Positions 52,036 to 60,318 are shown, counted from the first letter of the stretch. The stretch is DNA of 64,000 nucleotides from Flavobacterium sp. 1 (GCF_002797935.1 NZ_PGER01000001.1:1860001-1924000); one strand, 5' to 3'. The notes: a model not told the origin generated them from the letters alone. Made by a program: numbers and translations.

Positions 52036-52605
52036 ATGAAAGCATTTATAGAATACATTTTACAGTTTGGAAATTTAAACCAACAACAGCTTGACTTAAT
52101 TTCAAAGAAGGCTGCCGTATTAGAACTTCGAAAAGATGACTATTTTTCGGAAGCGGGGAAAATTGTGCGACAAGTTGGTTTTATTGTAGAAGGCATTACC
52201 CGAGTTTGTTATTACAATAATAAAGGCGAAGAAATAACCAAATATTTCATTGATGAAAACAATATTGTGGTTGATTTAGACAGTTTTAACAATGAAATTT
52301 GTTCTTCGGCCTATGTGCAGGCTATTACTGATTGCAAACTTATTGTTTTTTCAAAAAAAGACTGGCAGGAATTGCTGGATACCATCGTTGGCTGGGATAC
52401 TATTGTGCATAAAATCACTTCAAAAGCATTAATGCTAAAAGTAGCCAGAAGAAGCCCATTGGTTACAGAAGATGCTACTGAACGCTATTTGAAGTTTTTG
52501 GAAATTTTCCCCAATGTTGTCAACCGTGTTCCGCTTTCATATATCGCTTCTTATTTAGGCATTACTCAATCTTCATTAAGCAGAATCAGAAAAAATATCC
52601 GATAA
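52036..52605 (+). CDS. Crp/Fnr-family transcriptional regulator
   Basis: 189 residues. Beta-roll (SEAGKIVRQVGFIVEGITRVCYYN) and HTH (LSYIASYLGITQSSLSRIRK). It resembles the Crp-like protein at 43652 but is not a recent duplicate. An inverted repeat TTTGCCA-AA-TGGCAAA (52614-52629) lies just after its stop, ahead of the SDR it precedes, and may be its binding site. Confidence 0.9.
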   Translation: MKAFIEYILQFGNLNQQQLDLISKKAAVLELRKDDYFSEAGKIVRQVGFIVEGITRVCYYNNKGEEITKYFIDENNIVVDLDSFNNEICSSAYVQAITDCKLIVFSKKDWQELLDTIVGWDTIVHKITSKALMLKVARRSPLVTEDATERYLKFLEIFPNVVNRVPLSYIASYLGITQSSLSRIRKNIR

Positions 52606-52613
52606 ATTGTTTT

Positions 52614-52629
52614 TTTGCCAAATGGCAAA
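52614..52629. promoter_or_regulatory. 7-2-7 palindrome between crp and SDR genes
   Basis: TTTGCCA (52614-52620) and TGGCAAA (52623-52629) around AA, placed 56 bases before the SDR ATG. A dimeric regulator such as the adjacent Crp-like protein could use it; this is inferred. Confidence 0.35.
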
Positions 52630-52684
52630 TGATTTCGTTTCTAAACGTTGCAATTTTGCTTTATTAATCTTAAAAACAATAAAA

Positions 52685-53422
52685 ATGAAATCAGTATTAA
52701 TAACAGGAGCCAACAGAAGCATTGGTCTGGAAATAGCAAAACAGCTTTCAAAAAAAGGCTTATGCGTCTATTTAGGAACACGTGACCTTGAAAAAGGCGA
52801 AGCAGTTGTAAAAGAGTTGGCCGAAAATGGCTTTCAAAACATCAAAGTTATTCAAATTGATGTGACTAATTATGATTCCATTTTATCTGCCAAAAATAGT
52901 ATAGAAAAAGAGCAAGGCAAATTGGATATTTTAATTAACAATGCAGGAATTCTTGGAACAAATCCGCAACAGGCATCGGATACTCCGATTGAAGACATTC
53001 AAAAAGTATTTGATACCAACTTCTTTGGCGTAATCCAAGTGACGCAAACCTTTTTGGAATTGCTCAAAAAATCGGAAAGTCCAAGGATCAGCAATATTAC
53101 TTCTGGACTGGGTTCTTTAACTTTGCACAGTGACCCAAATTGGAAATATTATGATTTTAAAACGGCAAGTTACGGAACTTCAAAGGCAGCTTTAAATGCA
53201 TACACCATTGCATTGGCTTATGAACTAAAAAGCTTGTCTTTCAAAGTAAATGCAATTGATCCGGGTTATACTGCAACCGATTTTAATCATCATAGCGGAC
53301 CAGGAACAATCGAAAGTGCGGCAGCTTTTATTATTAAACATACATTAACCGATAATAATGCACCAACGGGGAAATTTTTCAGCAATGACATAGAGGACGA
53401 AACCGAAGTAAGTCCGTGGTAA
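52685..53422 (+). CDS. SDR (short-chain dehydrogenase), carbonyl-reductase-like
   Basis: 245 residues from the ATG at 52685; an earlier in-frame ATG overlaps the Crp stop region and adds 26 non-homologous residues. TGANRSIG cofactor site, NNAGILG, YGTSKAALNAYTIAL catalytic region. It ends DIEDETEVSPW, a tail also present in the gene scar at 54084. It probably reduces aldehydes or quinones. Confidence 0.9.
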   Translation: MKSVLITGANRSIGLEIAKQLSKKGLCVYLGTRDLEKGEAVVKELAENGFQNIKVIQIDVTNYDSILSAKNSIEKEQGKLDILINNAGILGTNPQQASDTPIEDIQKVFDTNFFGVIQVTQTFLELLKKSESPRISNITSGLGSLTLHSDPNWKYYDFKTASYGTSKAALNAYTIALAYELKSLSFKVNAIDPGYTATDFNHHSGPGTIESAAAFIIKHTLTDNNAPTGKFFSNDIEDETEVSPW

Positions 53423-53465
53423 AAACAGCTTCATTATATTGATTTAATCATCACAAGAATAATTG

Positions 53466-53498
53466 AAAACCGTTGACAAATGTCAACGGTTTTTTTTA
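53466..53498. terminator. terminator, ACCGTTGA family
   Basis: AAAACCGTTGACA (53466-53478) pairs with TGTCAACGGTTTT (53481-53493), followed by T. The shared motif CTTTGCCTTATCAAAA begins at 53536. Confidence 0.9.
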
Positions 53499-53535
53499 TC
53501 AAATCGCATCTTTATCAGGTTTACTAGTGTCACAT

Positions 53536-53551
53536 CTTTGCCTTATCAAAA
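53536..53551 (+). promoter_or_regulatory. shared promoter-like motif before SnoaL gene
   Basis: CTTTGCCTTATCAAAA, also at 50853 and 54986. The stretch CATCTTTG (53533-53540) is close to the Bacteroidota -7 TAnnTTTG, and the ATG follows after 46 bases. The -33 half is not convincing. Confidence 0.4.
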
Positions 53552-53586
53552 TCAATAAAAATAATAACATTAAAATTTAAACAAAA

Positions 53587-54015
53587 ATGAAAAATTTAAA
53601 AAAAATACCGGCTACTCAACTTCTTCGTAACACTTTAGATAGATTTCTTGCCAAAGATATGAAAGGCTGGTCAGAGCTTTGTGCCGAAGACGTAGTAGCA
53701 GAATTCCCTTTTGCCCCAGAAGGTTCACAAGCAAAATTTGAAGGTAAAGAGGCTCTTTATGCTTATTTAAAAGATTACCCAACTTATATCGATATAAAAT
53801 CATTACCAACCTTAAAAATCTATGGTACTGATGACGAAAATATTGCCATAGCAGAATGGAGTGCTTCTGGAGTTGTAATAGGAAATGGCAATCCCTATGA
53901 AATGAGCTATGCAACTTTCGTAACTTTCCGTGACGGTCTTGTTGTAAACTACCGTGAATACTGGAATCCACAAGCGTTTCAAAAAGCAATGAGTGGAGGG
54001 AATTTTGCTGAGTAA
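53587..54015 (+). CDS. SnoaL-like/NTF2-fold protein
   Basis: 142 residues. TRFLAKDMKGWSELCAEDVV-like opening helix, EFPFAPEGSQAKFEGKEAL, and final DGLVVNYREYWNPQAF strand. The same C-terminal end is found in a scar at 57538-57618. Likely a small isomerase, hydrolase or binding protein. It follows a terminator and a promoter-like motif, so it is its own unit. Confidence 0.88.
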   Translation: MKNLKKIPATQLLRNTLDRFLAKDMKGWSELCAEDVVAEFPFAPEGSQAKFEGKEALYAYLKDYPTYIDIKSLPTLKIYGTDDENIAIAEWSASGVVIGNGNPYEMSYATFVTFRDGLVVNYREYWNPQAFQKAMSGGNFAE

Positions 54016-54028
54016 CAAAATTAACTTT

Positions 54029-54059
54029 AAAAACCGTTGACATTTATCAACGGTTTTTT
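54029..54059. terminator. terminator, ACCGTTGA family
   Basis: AAAAACCGTTGA (54029-54040) pairs with TCAACGGTTTTT (54047-54058), loop CATTTA. Confidence 0.9.
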
Positions 54060-54083
54060 GTCAAATTGCATCGCAACAAGGCG

Positions 54084-54194
54084 GAAAATGCGAGTGCTTT
54101 TATCGTTAAACATACTTTGACAGATAATAATGCGCCAACGGGACAATTTTATAGTAATGACATAGAGGATAAAACAGAAGTAAATCCTTGGTAA
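54084..54194 (+). pseudogene. 3' scar of an SDR gene
   Basis: 36 codons plus stop, translating as ENASAFIVKHTLTDNNAPTG and then QFYSNDIEDKTEVNPW. It matches ESAAAFIIKHTLTDNNAPTG of the SDR at 52685 and its tail with about nine differences. The first 85% of the gene is absent. It sits directly after a terminator and 74 bases before an NAD(P)-binding gene. Confidence 0.85.
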
Positions 54195-54268
54195 AAAAAA
54201 TACTGTATTTATTGATATGGTTTAACAAAAGTGACTTACAAACAGTCATTTAAAAAAAAGAATATAAA

Positions 54269-54889
54269 ATGAAAGTAATTGTATTTGGAGCCACAGGATT
54301 AGTTGGCAAACAGATTGTAAAAGAGAGTTTAAAACTTGGAAATGAAGTAACCGTCTATACCCGACAAACTGATTTTCCAATTAAGGGTGTAAAAATCATT
54401 TCGGGAGAATTAGACGATGACGGTAAAATTGCTGCAATCATTAAGGATTATGATGCAATAGCTTGTGCTGTAGCCAATAGAGATCTTGAAGATCCTACAC
54501 AAGTACTAACCCCATTTGTAAAATTAGTTACCAAGCACATTTCGCAAGAACAAAGATTGATTGTAGTGGCAGGTTCGGGTTTGACACTTTTAAATTTCAA
54601 TACCATAAGAAGAGACTTGCCAGGACAGCCAGCATTTTTGAAAAATCCACGAGCTGATCATTGGGATGCTTATACTTATCTTGCAGCTATAGATGTCAAT
54701 TATTTAGTTGTGTGCCCAACAATGGTTGTTGAGGGTGACTCTGATGGTAATTATATTTTTGAAGAAAAATATTTTCCACAAAGCGAAAGCAAAGAAATAT
54801 TTGCAGGTAATGTAGGACATTATATTGCGAAAGAGCTTAATGAGCAAAATTTTAAACAAACAAAAATTGGTCTTGTAAACAAAGGATAA
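54269..54889 (+). CDS. NmrA/SDR-type NAD(P)-binding protein
   Basis: 206 residues. GATGLVGKQIVKESLKLG cofactor site, VVAGSGLTLLNF and a YLAAIDVNYLVVCPT stretch. No catalytic Tyr-x3-Lys is visible, which fits the atypical NAD(P)H-binding group (for example NmrA-like redox sensors or small reductases). A terminator follows at 54917. Confidence 0.85.
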   Translation: MKVIVFGATGLVGKQIVKESLKLGNEVTVYTRQTDFPIKGVKIISGELDDDGKIAAIIKDYDAIACAVANRDLEDPTQVLTPFVKLVTKHISQEQRLIVVAGSGLTLLNFNTIRRDLPGQPAFLKNPRADHWDAYTYLAAIDVNYLVVCPTMVVEGDSDGNYIFEEKYFPQSESKEIFAGNVGHYIAKELNEQNFKQTKIGLVNKG

Positions 54890-54916
54890 CTTATAGTATC
54901 ACCTTTAAAATAATTC

Positions 54917-54947
54917 AAAACCGTTGACATTTACCAACGGTTTTTTT
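54917..54947. terminator. terminator, ACCGTTG family
   Basis: AAAACCGTTG (54917-54926) pairs with CAACGGTTTT (54935-54944), T-run after. Confidence 0.88.
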
Positions 54948-54982
54948 GTCAAATTGCATCTTTTTAAGTCTCGCTTACAATG

Positions 54983-55001
54983 TAACTTTGCCTTATCAAA
55001 A
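54983..55001 (+). promoter_or_regulatory. orphan promoter-like motif with TAnnTTTG
   Basis: TAACTTTG (54983-54990) is an exact TAnnTTTG -7 box and continues as CTTTGCCTTATCAAAA-like sequence shared with 50853 and 53536. No plus-strand gene follows; the next item is the terminator and gene of the minus-strand osmC. Its gene is probably lost. Confidence 0.5.
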
Positions 55002-55025
55002 CGATAAAAAAACAACATTAAAATA

Positions 55026-55060
55026 TAACAGCCACAAAAAATATTCCTTTGTGGCTGTTA
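55026..55060. terminator. terminator after osmC
   Basis: TAACAGCCACAAA (55026-55038) pairs with TTTGTGGCTGTTA (55048-55060), 13 pairs, downstream of the osmC stop on the minus strand. Confidence 0.85.
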
Positions 55061-55081
55061 AATTAATATATGAGCTCATTT

Positions 55082-55498
55082 TTAAACTAGCTCCGCAGCC
55101 AAAGTAATTTCAGCATTTAATAATTGTGAAATTGGGCAGTTTTCTTTTGCGTTTTGTGCAGCTTCTTGAAACTGTTCTTCAGTTATTCCATCAATTTTTG
55201 CTTTTAAACCTAGGTGGACTAGAGTTATTTTTCCATCTTCAAAAGTTACCTTTGCAGTAGTATCAATGTTTGTAGGCACAAAACCCATATCGGTTAGCAC
55301 AAAACTTAATTTCATACTAAAACATCCTGAATGTGCCGCGGCAATAAGTTCCTCCGGATTAGTTCCCACGCCTTCTTCAAAACGGGTTTTAAAGGATAAT
55401 TGGGCTTTGTCTAAAGTGGTACTTTGGGTAGATATTGTCCCTTTTCCTTCCATTCCTGTTCCTTGCCAATTGGCATTTGCTTGTCTTGTAAATTTCAT
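55082..55498 (-). CDS. osmC: OsmC/Ohr-family organic peroxide reductase
   Basis: 138 residues. It has the two reactive cysteines of OsmC/Ohr: HSGCFSM (about residue 59) and ENCPISQ (about 125), with the neighbouring GTNPEELIAAAHSG. It reduces organic hydroperoxides. It is downstream of the alpha/beta hydrolase and near the OxyR-type regulator at 56551. Confidence 0.93.
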   Translation of the reverse strand: MKFTRQANANWQGTGMEGKGTISTQSTTLDKAQLSFKTRFEEGVGTNPEELIAAAHSGCFSMKLSFVLTDMGFVPTNIDTTAKVTFEDGKITLVHLGLKAKIDGITEEQFQEAAQNAKENCPISQLLNAEITLAAELV

Positions 55499-55526
55499 TT
55501 TTATTTATTTTAATGGTTATTGAATA

Positions 55527-56450
55527 TTATTTTTCTAAAAACTTGATTAATTCTGAATTGAATTTCCCAAGTTCCTCAATAAACAATCCGTGTCCGCTAT
55601 TTTCAAATTTTACGATATACGAATTTTTAATTCCTTTTTGCATTTGCTCGGCTAATGCAAATTCACATATTTTGTCTTTTGTTCCGTGAAAAATAGCAGT
55701 TGGAATGTTTATTTTGGATAATTCAGCACGCAAATCGGTATCTCTCAAGGCTATCAAACATTGGGTTGTTGCATAAGGAGAAGCCTCTAAATTTATTCCT
55801 CCTAACCAATTACCAATGCCTTGTGACAATGCCGTTTCATTGGCAGCAAATATTTTTCCAAAATTTTCTAAAAGTTGCGGTCTATTTGTTTTGCTCAAAG
55901 CAATTAAACCGTTCACGTCTTCTTTAGAAAATCCATAAGAATAGTCATTTCTTTTAGTCCACAATGGTGCAGCTGCTCCAAACAAAGCCAGTTTGTTTAC
56001 GTGGGCACTATTGTATTTAGCAACATAATGTATCGCTATGGCACCTCCCATTGAAAAACCTCCTAAAGTTGCATTTTGAATATTCAATTTATCCAATACC
56101 ACTTTAATATCGTTGGCAAATACATCATAATCATATTTGCCATAAGGTTTGTCTGATTTACCAAAACCACGAAGTGTAATACCTATAACTCGGTATCCTT
56201 TTTCTACCAATTCCTGGTATTGGTATTCATACATTGCATCACTTAAAGGCCAACCGTGAATTAACACAACCGCTTTGCCAGTTCCCCAATCTGTAACGTG
56301 AAGGAGAACATTCTTTTCTACTTCAATAAATTCTTCACGCGTTGATGAAGCTTTTTTTTGTTGCGCAATTGCCGAAATAGATAATGCTAATAATGCTAAA
56401 GCAGTAAACAAAATTTTTGTTTGAGTTGCTAGATTTAATTTTAATTTCAT
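55527..56450 (-). CDS. exported alpha/beta hydrolase (haloperoxidase-like)
   Basis: 307 residues with a signal peptide (residues 1-29, ending AIAQ). HGWPLSD oxyanion region, nucleophile GGFSMGGA (Ser), Asp/His near the C-terminus (HGTKDKICEF, NSGHGLFIEE). It resembles non-heme chloroperoxidase/esterase proteins. It is expressed with osmC (28-base gap) and diverges from the OxyR-like gene, so may act in oxidant defence. Confidence 0.9.
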   Translation of the reverse strand: MKLKLNLATQTKILFTALALLALSISAIAQQKKASSTREEFIEVEKNVLLHVTDWGTGKAVVLIHGWPLSDAMYEYQYQELVEKGYRVIGITLRGFGKSDKPYGKYDYDVFANDIKVVLDKLNIQNATLGGFSMGGAIAIHYVAKYNSAHVNKLALFGAAAPLWTKRNDYSYGFSKEDVNGLIALSKTNRPQLLENFGKIFAANETALSQGIGNWLGGINLEASPYATTQCLIALRDTDLRAELSKINIPTAIFHGTKDKICEFALAEQMQKGIKNSYIVKFENSGHGLFIEELGKFNSELIKFLEK

Positions 56451-56550
56451 TTTTTTATTGTTTTAAGTTATTTAACGATACAAAGGTGGTATGTTTGTAA
56501 TTATAAATCAAATTAATAATTTTTATATATTATAAATAAAAAATATAATT

Positions 56551-57531
56551 ATGACATTACAGCAATTAAAATACATCATTGCTTTAGACAAAGAAAGACA
56601 CTTTGCGAGAGCTGCAGAAGCCTGTTTTGTATCACAACCCGGATTAACATTACAGCTAAAAAGTTTGGAAGAAGAGATAGGAATTAAAATATTTGATCGA
56701 TCAACCGTTCCTCTCAAACCTACATCACTAGGCACAGTAATAATTGCAAAAGCTAAAAAAGTATTGAAAGAAGTAGATTCGATTAGAGATTTTGTAATTG
56801 ATGAAAAAAATATGTTAGAAGGAGAAATAAAATTGGGTATTATTTCAACACTTTCACCTTATCTAATTCCTATATTAATTAAAGATTTAAGAGCCAAACT
56901 GCCCAAAATAATCTTTACCATTAAAGAAGTAACTACAGTAGGTTTAATGAACGATTTGGAAGAAGGAGCTATTGATATTGCCATAATGGCAACTCCAACT
57001 GGCAACTCTTCATTGCTGGAATTCCCTGTTTTTTATGAGCCATTTGTGGCTTTTATCAATAAATCGTATGGTTCAGATACTGGCATTCTTTTCAATCTTT
57101 TTGAAAGTAACAAAGCCGATTTGTTATTGCTTCAGGATGAATACTGTTTTAATGCACAACTGTTGGATATTTGTAATTTGAAGAGTGAAAACAAAGCACA
57201 GGAAAAATTCTTCTACAACATCAACTCAATTGAAACTTTAAAAAATCTAGTGCGAGCCGATTTAGGTTTTGCAATACTTCCTGAGTTATCTATCATTAAT
57301 GAGGTACCAAATAACTGCTATAAATCTTTTGAAGACCCAAAACCAGTAAGAGAAATCAGTTTAGTGGTTTCGGACACATTTGCCAAAAATGTATTGCTTG
57401 AAAAAATAAGGGAAGTCATTTGGGATTGTTTGCCTCAAAAATTAAAGCAAACAGTCAACTATAAGAAGATAAGTTGGAATGACTCGCCTTATTTTAAAAA
57501 GGCTATAAGTTCGTCAATTAAGAGCAACTAA
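56551..57531 (+). CDS. oxyR: OxyR-type LysR regulator
   Basis: 326 residues. LysR HTH (LQQLKYIIALDKERHFARAAEACFVSQPGL opening pattern) and substrate domain. The peroxide-sensing pair of OxyR is kept: Cys199 and Cys208 (DEYCFNAQLLDIC), the same spacing and numbering as E. coli OxyR, with NSIETLKNLVRADLGFAILPE after. It is expected to be activated by peroxide through a disulfide and to control the divergent hydrolase/osmC operon. Confidence 0.9.
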   Translation: MTLQQLKYIIALDKERHFARAAEACFVSQPGLTLQLKSLEEEIGIKIFDRSTVPLKPTSLGTVIIAKAKKVLKEVDSIRDFVIDEKNMLEGEIKLGIISTLSPYLIPILIKDLRAKLPKIIFTIKEVTTVGLMNDLEEGAIDIAIMATPTGNSSLLEFPVFYEPFVAFINKSYGSDTGILFNLFESNKADLLLLQDEYCFNAQLLDICNLKSENKAQEKFFYNINSIETLKNLVRADLGFAILPELSIINEVPNNCYKSFEDPKPVREISLVVSDTFAKNVLLEKIREVIWDCLPQKLKQTVNYKKISWNDSPYFKKAISSSIKSN

Positions 57532-57537
57532 CCGTAA

Positions 57538-57618
57538 GGTCTTGTTATAAACTACCTTGAATACTGGAATCCACAAGTTTTCCAAAAAGCAATGAGTGGC
57601 GGAAGTTTTGCAGAATAA
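57538..57618 (+). pseudogene. 3' scar of a SnoaL-like gene
   Basis: 26 codons plus stop (GLVINYLEYWNPQVF to GGSFAE) matching the C-terminus GLVVNYREYWNPQAF to GGNFAE of the SnoaL gene at 53587. It starts 6 bases after the oxyR stop. The left half of an ACCGTTGA terminator (57657-57674) follows, broken before its second arm. Confidence 0.85.
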
Positions 57619-57715
57619 TAATTCAAATTAAAACCGTATCGTTTTAAACCAATATCAAAAACCGTTGACAAATGTATGAATCGATGTTAAAAATAATATG
57701 AAAACAACTTTTAAA

Positions 57716-58078
57716 CTAACATTCTTTTGATAATTGATTATGAGTTTCACCCCACTCTGCCATAGCCTCTAGAACAGGTAGTAATGTTTTACCTTTTTCA
57801 GACAAATAATATTCTACGTGTGGGGGAACAATTTCTTTTGCATCTCTTACAACCAAGCCGTCTAGTTCTAACTGTTTCAGTTGTTGCGCCAGCATTTTCT
57901 CTGTAGTGTATATCAATATTTTTTTCAATTGCCCAAATCGCAATGGCTCATTTCGAAGTTGATATAGAATGATAGTTTTCCATCTCCCACCAATCATTTC
58001 AATGGTAAATGACATAGGACATTTAGTAAGGACATTATTGTTTAAGCTATTGGTTGAATTCTCTTTTCTCTGTGCCAT
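57716..58078 (-). CDS. HxlR-family winged-helix regulator
   Basis: 120 residues. CPMSFTIEMIGGRWKTIILYQL (Cys at the sensor position), recognition helix TTEKMLAQQLKQLELDGLV, wing HVEYYLSEKGKTL. It diverges from the NAD(P)-binding/SnoaL genes at 58168 and probably represses them. Confidence 0.92.
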   Translation of the reverse strand: MAQRKENSTNSLNNNVLTKCPMSFTIEMIGGRWKTIILYQLRNEPLRFGQLKKILIYTTEKMLAQQLKQLELDGLVVRDAKEIVPPHVEYYLSEKGKTLLPVLEAMAEWGETHNQLSKEC

Positions 58079-58167
58079 TTATACGCTTACTTTTTAGGTA
58101 GTACTTGTTTTTATAATAGTGCAAATATACCTTTGTATTATTAAAAATCAAATAAAAATAAAAAACT

Positions 58168-58818
58168 ATGAAAGTATTATTAATTGGAGGAACGGGCAAC
58201 ATTGGTCAGCGAATATTAAAAGAAGCTCTGGATAAAGAGTATGAAGTAACCGCAGTACAACGCAAACCAGAGGCATTAGAATTGAAACACCCAAATTTAA
58301 CAGTAATCAAAGGCGACTTGCTGAACGAGGCAGAATTACCATCTTTAATAGCTGGCAAAGATGTTGTTGTATCTGCAATATCACTTTATGCAGGACTATC
58401 TCCTGAACAGTTTAAAAAAGCGCACCAAAACCTTATCAATGCTTTAAAAAAACAACCACAAACAAGAATTATTGCTGTGGGAGGAGGAACAAATAATGAG
58501 GTTGCACCAGGCTTAAGAATGTTGGATAGTGAAGATATTATGAAAAATATTCCAGAAGAATACAAACCTTCAATTTTTGCACACGGTGAAGTACAGAAAT
58601 TATATGAAACTACAGGACTGGAAAACTGGACGTATTTTAACCCTGCTGCTATGATACAAGCAGGCGAACGCACAGGTAAATTTAGATTAGGAACTACTAA
58701 TCTGGTTGCAGACGAAAACGGAGCAAGCAATATCTCATTCGAAGATTATGCAGTGGCGTTGGTTGATGAAATCAAAAATCAGCAATTTGTAGGTAAACCA
58801 TTTACCATTGGTTATTAA
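58168..58818 (+). CDS. NmrA/SDR5-type NAD(P)H-binding oxidoreductase
   Basis: 216 residues. GGTGNIGQRILKEALDKEYEV, VTAVQRKPEAL, VVSAISLYAGLSPEQF. An atypical SDR without Tyr-x3-Lys in the usual place, like the NAD(P)H quinone-type proteins used in redox protection. It begins a plus-strand operon (21-base gap) with two SnoaL-like genes. Confidence 0.9.
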   Translation: MKVLLIGGTGNIGQRILKEALDKEYEVTAVQRKPEALELKHPNLTVIKGDLLNEAELPSLIAGKDVVVSAISLYAGLSPEQFKKAHQNLINALKKQPQTRIIAVGGGTNNEVAPGLRMLDSEDIMKNIPEEYKPSIFAHGEVQKLYETTGLENWTYFNPAAMIQAGERTGKFRLGTTNLVADENGASNISFEDYAVALVDEIKNQQFVGKPFTIGY

Positions 58819-58839
58819 ATCAAATCATTATAAAATAAA

Positions 58840-59199
58840 ATGGAAAATAAATTAGAACAATTACTGGTTCAGCATTTAAACGAAATTTGGAACCAACGTG
58901 ACGAAACACTTAGGGTTACGGCTATTAAAAGAGTCTATGCGAAAGATATTGACTTATTTGAAGTTGGTGAAAAATTTACAGGATATGAGGATGTAAATCA
59001 TAAAATTAGTAAGACATTAAATGGTCTTCCTCCGGTTTTTTCTATTGTACAGTTAAAACCAATTGTAATTAATAACAATGTAGGCAAGTTAGATTGGGGT
59101 GTTGGTCCAGAGGGAACGCCTCCAGTAGCAACGGGTACAGACATAGTAATTTTTGAAAACGGAAAAATAAAATCATTATATGTATTTCTTAACAAGTAA
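58840..59199 (+). CDS. SnoaL-like/NTF2-fold protein
   Basis: 119 residues. ETLRVTAIKRVYAKDIDLFEV, KFTGYEDVNHKISKTLNGL and strands SIVQLKPIVINN, GVGPEGTPPVATGTD. Second gene of the HxlR-controlled operon. Confidence 0.88.
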   Translation: MENKLEQLLVQHLNEIWNQRDETLRVTAIKRVYAKDIDLFEVGEKFTGYEDVNHKISKTLNGLPPVFSIVQLKPIVINNNVGKLDWGVGPEGTPPVATGTDIVIFENGKIKSLYVFLNK

Positions 59200-59209
59200 A
59201 TAAAATAAA

Positions 59210-59668
59210 ATGGAAAGAATCGTAAATCTAAGTGACGCTAAAGCTGTTCGCAACATGGAAAATATCATTAATCTTCATGAAATAATGATTAATCAGAGAC
59301 AGCCAGAAGAAGCAGTTTTAAAATTTTTAGACCCAGAATATATTCAGCATGATCCTTTACTGGAAACGGGCGCAGCTGGTTTGATAAAATTTTTTAAGCA
59401 GGTAGTAGATGAACATCCAACAACAAGCTGGACGGCAAAACGCATCATTGCCGTTGACAACTATGTATGGGTACACTCTAACTTCCGAAACATTTTCAAT
59501 GATGATCCTAATGACACTGGAATTGCAGGAGTTGATATCTTTAAAATGAATGACGAAGGTAAAGCTATAGAACATTGGGAAGTACTACAACTCGTTGGCA
59601 CACCCGATAATGCAGCTCCATGGGTAGCCCAAAATTTAAAAGCAGCTAATATAAACGGCATATTTTAA
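59210..59668 (+). CDS. SnoaL-like/NTF2-fold protein
   Basis: 152 residues. NIINLHEIMINQRQPEEAVLKF, PEYIQHDPLLETGAAGLIKFF, VHSNFRNIFNDDPNDTGIAGVDIFK, HWEVLQLVGTP. Typical of the SnoaL-like group near oxidoreductases. It ends the operon with the terminator at 59725. Confidence 0.9.
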   Translation: MERIVNLSDAKAVRNMENIINLHEIMINQRQPEEAVLKFLDPEYIQHDPLLETGAAGLIKFFKQVVDEHPTTSWTAKRIIAVDNYVWVHSNFRNIFNDDPNDTGIAGVDIFKMNDEGKAIEHWEVLQLVGTPDNAAPWVAQNLKAANINGIF

Positions 59669-59724
59669 TATCTCTTTTAAGTATAGTGAGTTTGTGTTAG
59701 AGTGATTTTAAATTAATTAGTTCT

Positions 59725-59756
59725 AAAACCGTTGACAAATGTCAACGGTTTTTTTT
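59725..59756. terminator. terminator, ACCGTTGA family
   Basis: AAAACCGTTGAC (59725-59736) pairs with GTCAACGGTTTT (59741-59752), loop AAAT, then T-run and ATCATATCGCATC, similar to the sequence after 53466. Confidence 0.9.
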
Positions 59757-59844
59757 ATCATATCGCATCGATTTAAGGGGTACTTCTATCGCAATTTTAC
59801 AGTATTAAAATTAACAAAAAATAACCATCTAAGAATTAGAAAAA

Positions 59845-60219
59845 ATGAACAAGAACAAAATTATTTATTGGGCAACAACTGGAATTATTGCTGCTATGAT
59901 GCTTTTTAGTGCATTCGGGTATTTTACTAACGCTGATATGAAAGCAGCATTTGTCCATTTAGGTTTCCCCGATTATTTCAGAATTGAACTAGGAGTTCTA
60001 AAGGTTTTAGGAGCATTAGTCTTAATCATTCCTATGATTTCTGCTAAAATTAAATCCTTCGCTTATTTTGGATTTGCATTGACATTCATTTCTGCATTTA
60101 TTGCTCATATAGCGAGTGGTGATCCTATTTCTGTGGCTGTTGCACCAATTGTATTTTTAGCAATTTTGGGAGTGTCACATTATTATCACGATAAAATTTT
60201 AGTAATGAATCGCGACTAA
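59845..60219 (+). CDS. DoxX-like four-helix membrane protein
   Basis: 124 residues. Four membrane helices: KIIYWATTGIIAAMMLF, LGVLKVLGALVLIIPM, FAYFGFALTFISAFIAHIA, VAVAPIVFLAILGVSH. The short loop GYFTNADMKAAFVHLGFPDYF is DoxX-like. DoxX-family proteins act in thiol and oxidative stress or quinone reduction. Starts a plus-strand run ending with the flavin enzymes. Confidence 0.88.
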   Translation: MNKNKIIYWATTGIIAAMMLFSAFGYFTNADMKAAFVHLGFPDYFRIELGVLKVLGALVLIIPMISAKIKSFAYFGFALTFISAFIAHIASGDPISVAVAPIVFLAILGVSHYYHDKILVMNRD

Positions 60220-60318
60220 CAAAAAGTTTGCGTAAGCAACCATCAAAAACATAAAAAGGCGACACAATCTGGCGTAGCATACCCAAATAGAGCCGCTAAA
60301 AAAACAAACCCTACATCT

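Noticed and set aside
44256..59756. Integron-type cassette array based on recurring hairpins
   Set aside because: The hairpins are ordinary terminators without attC core sites, genes lie in both orientations, and no integrase is in the window.
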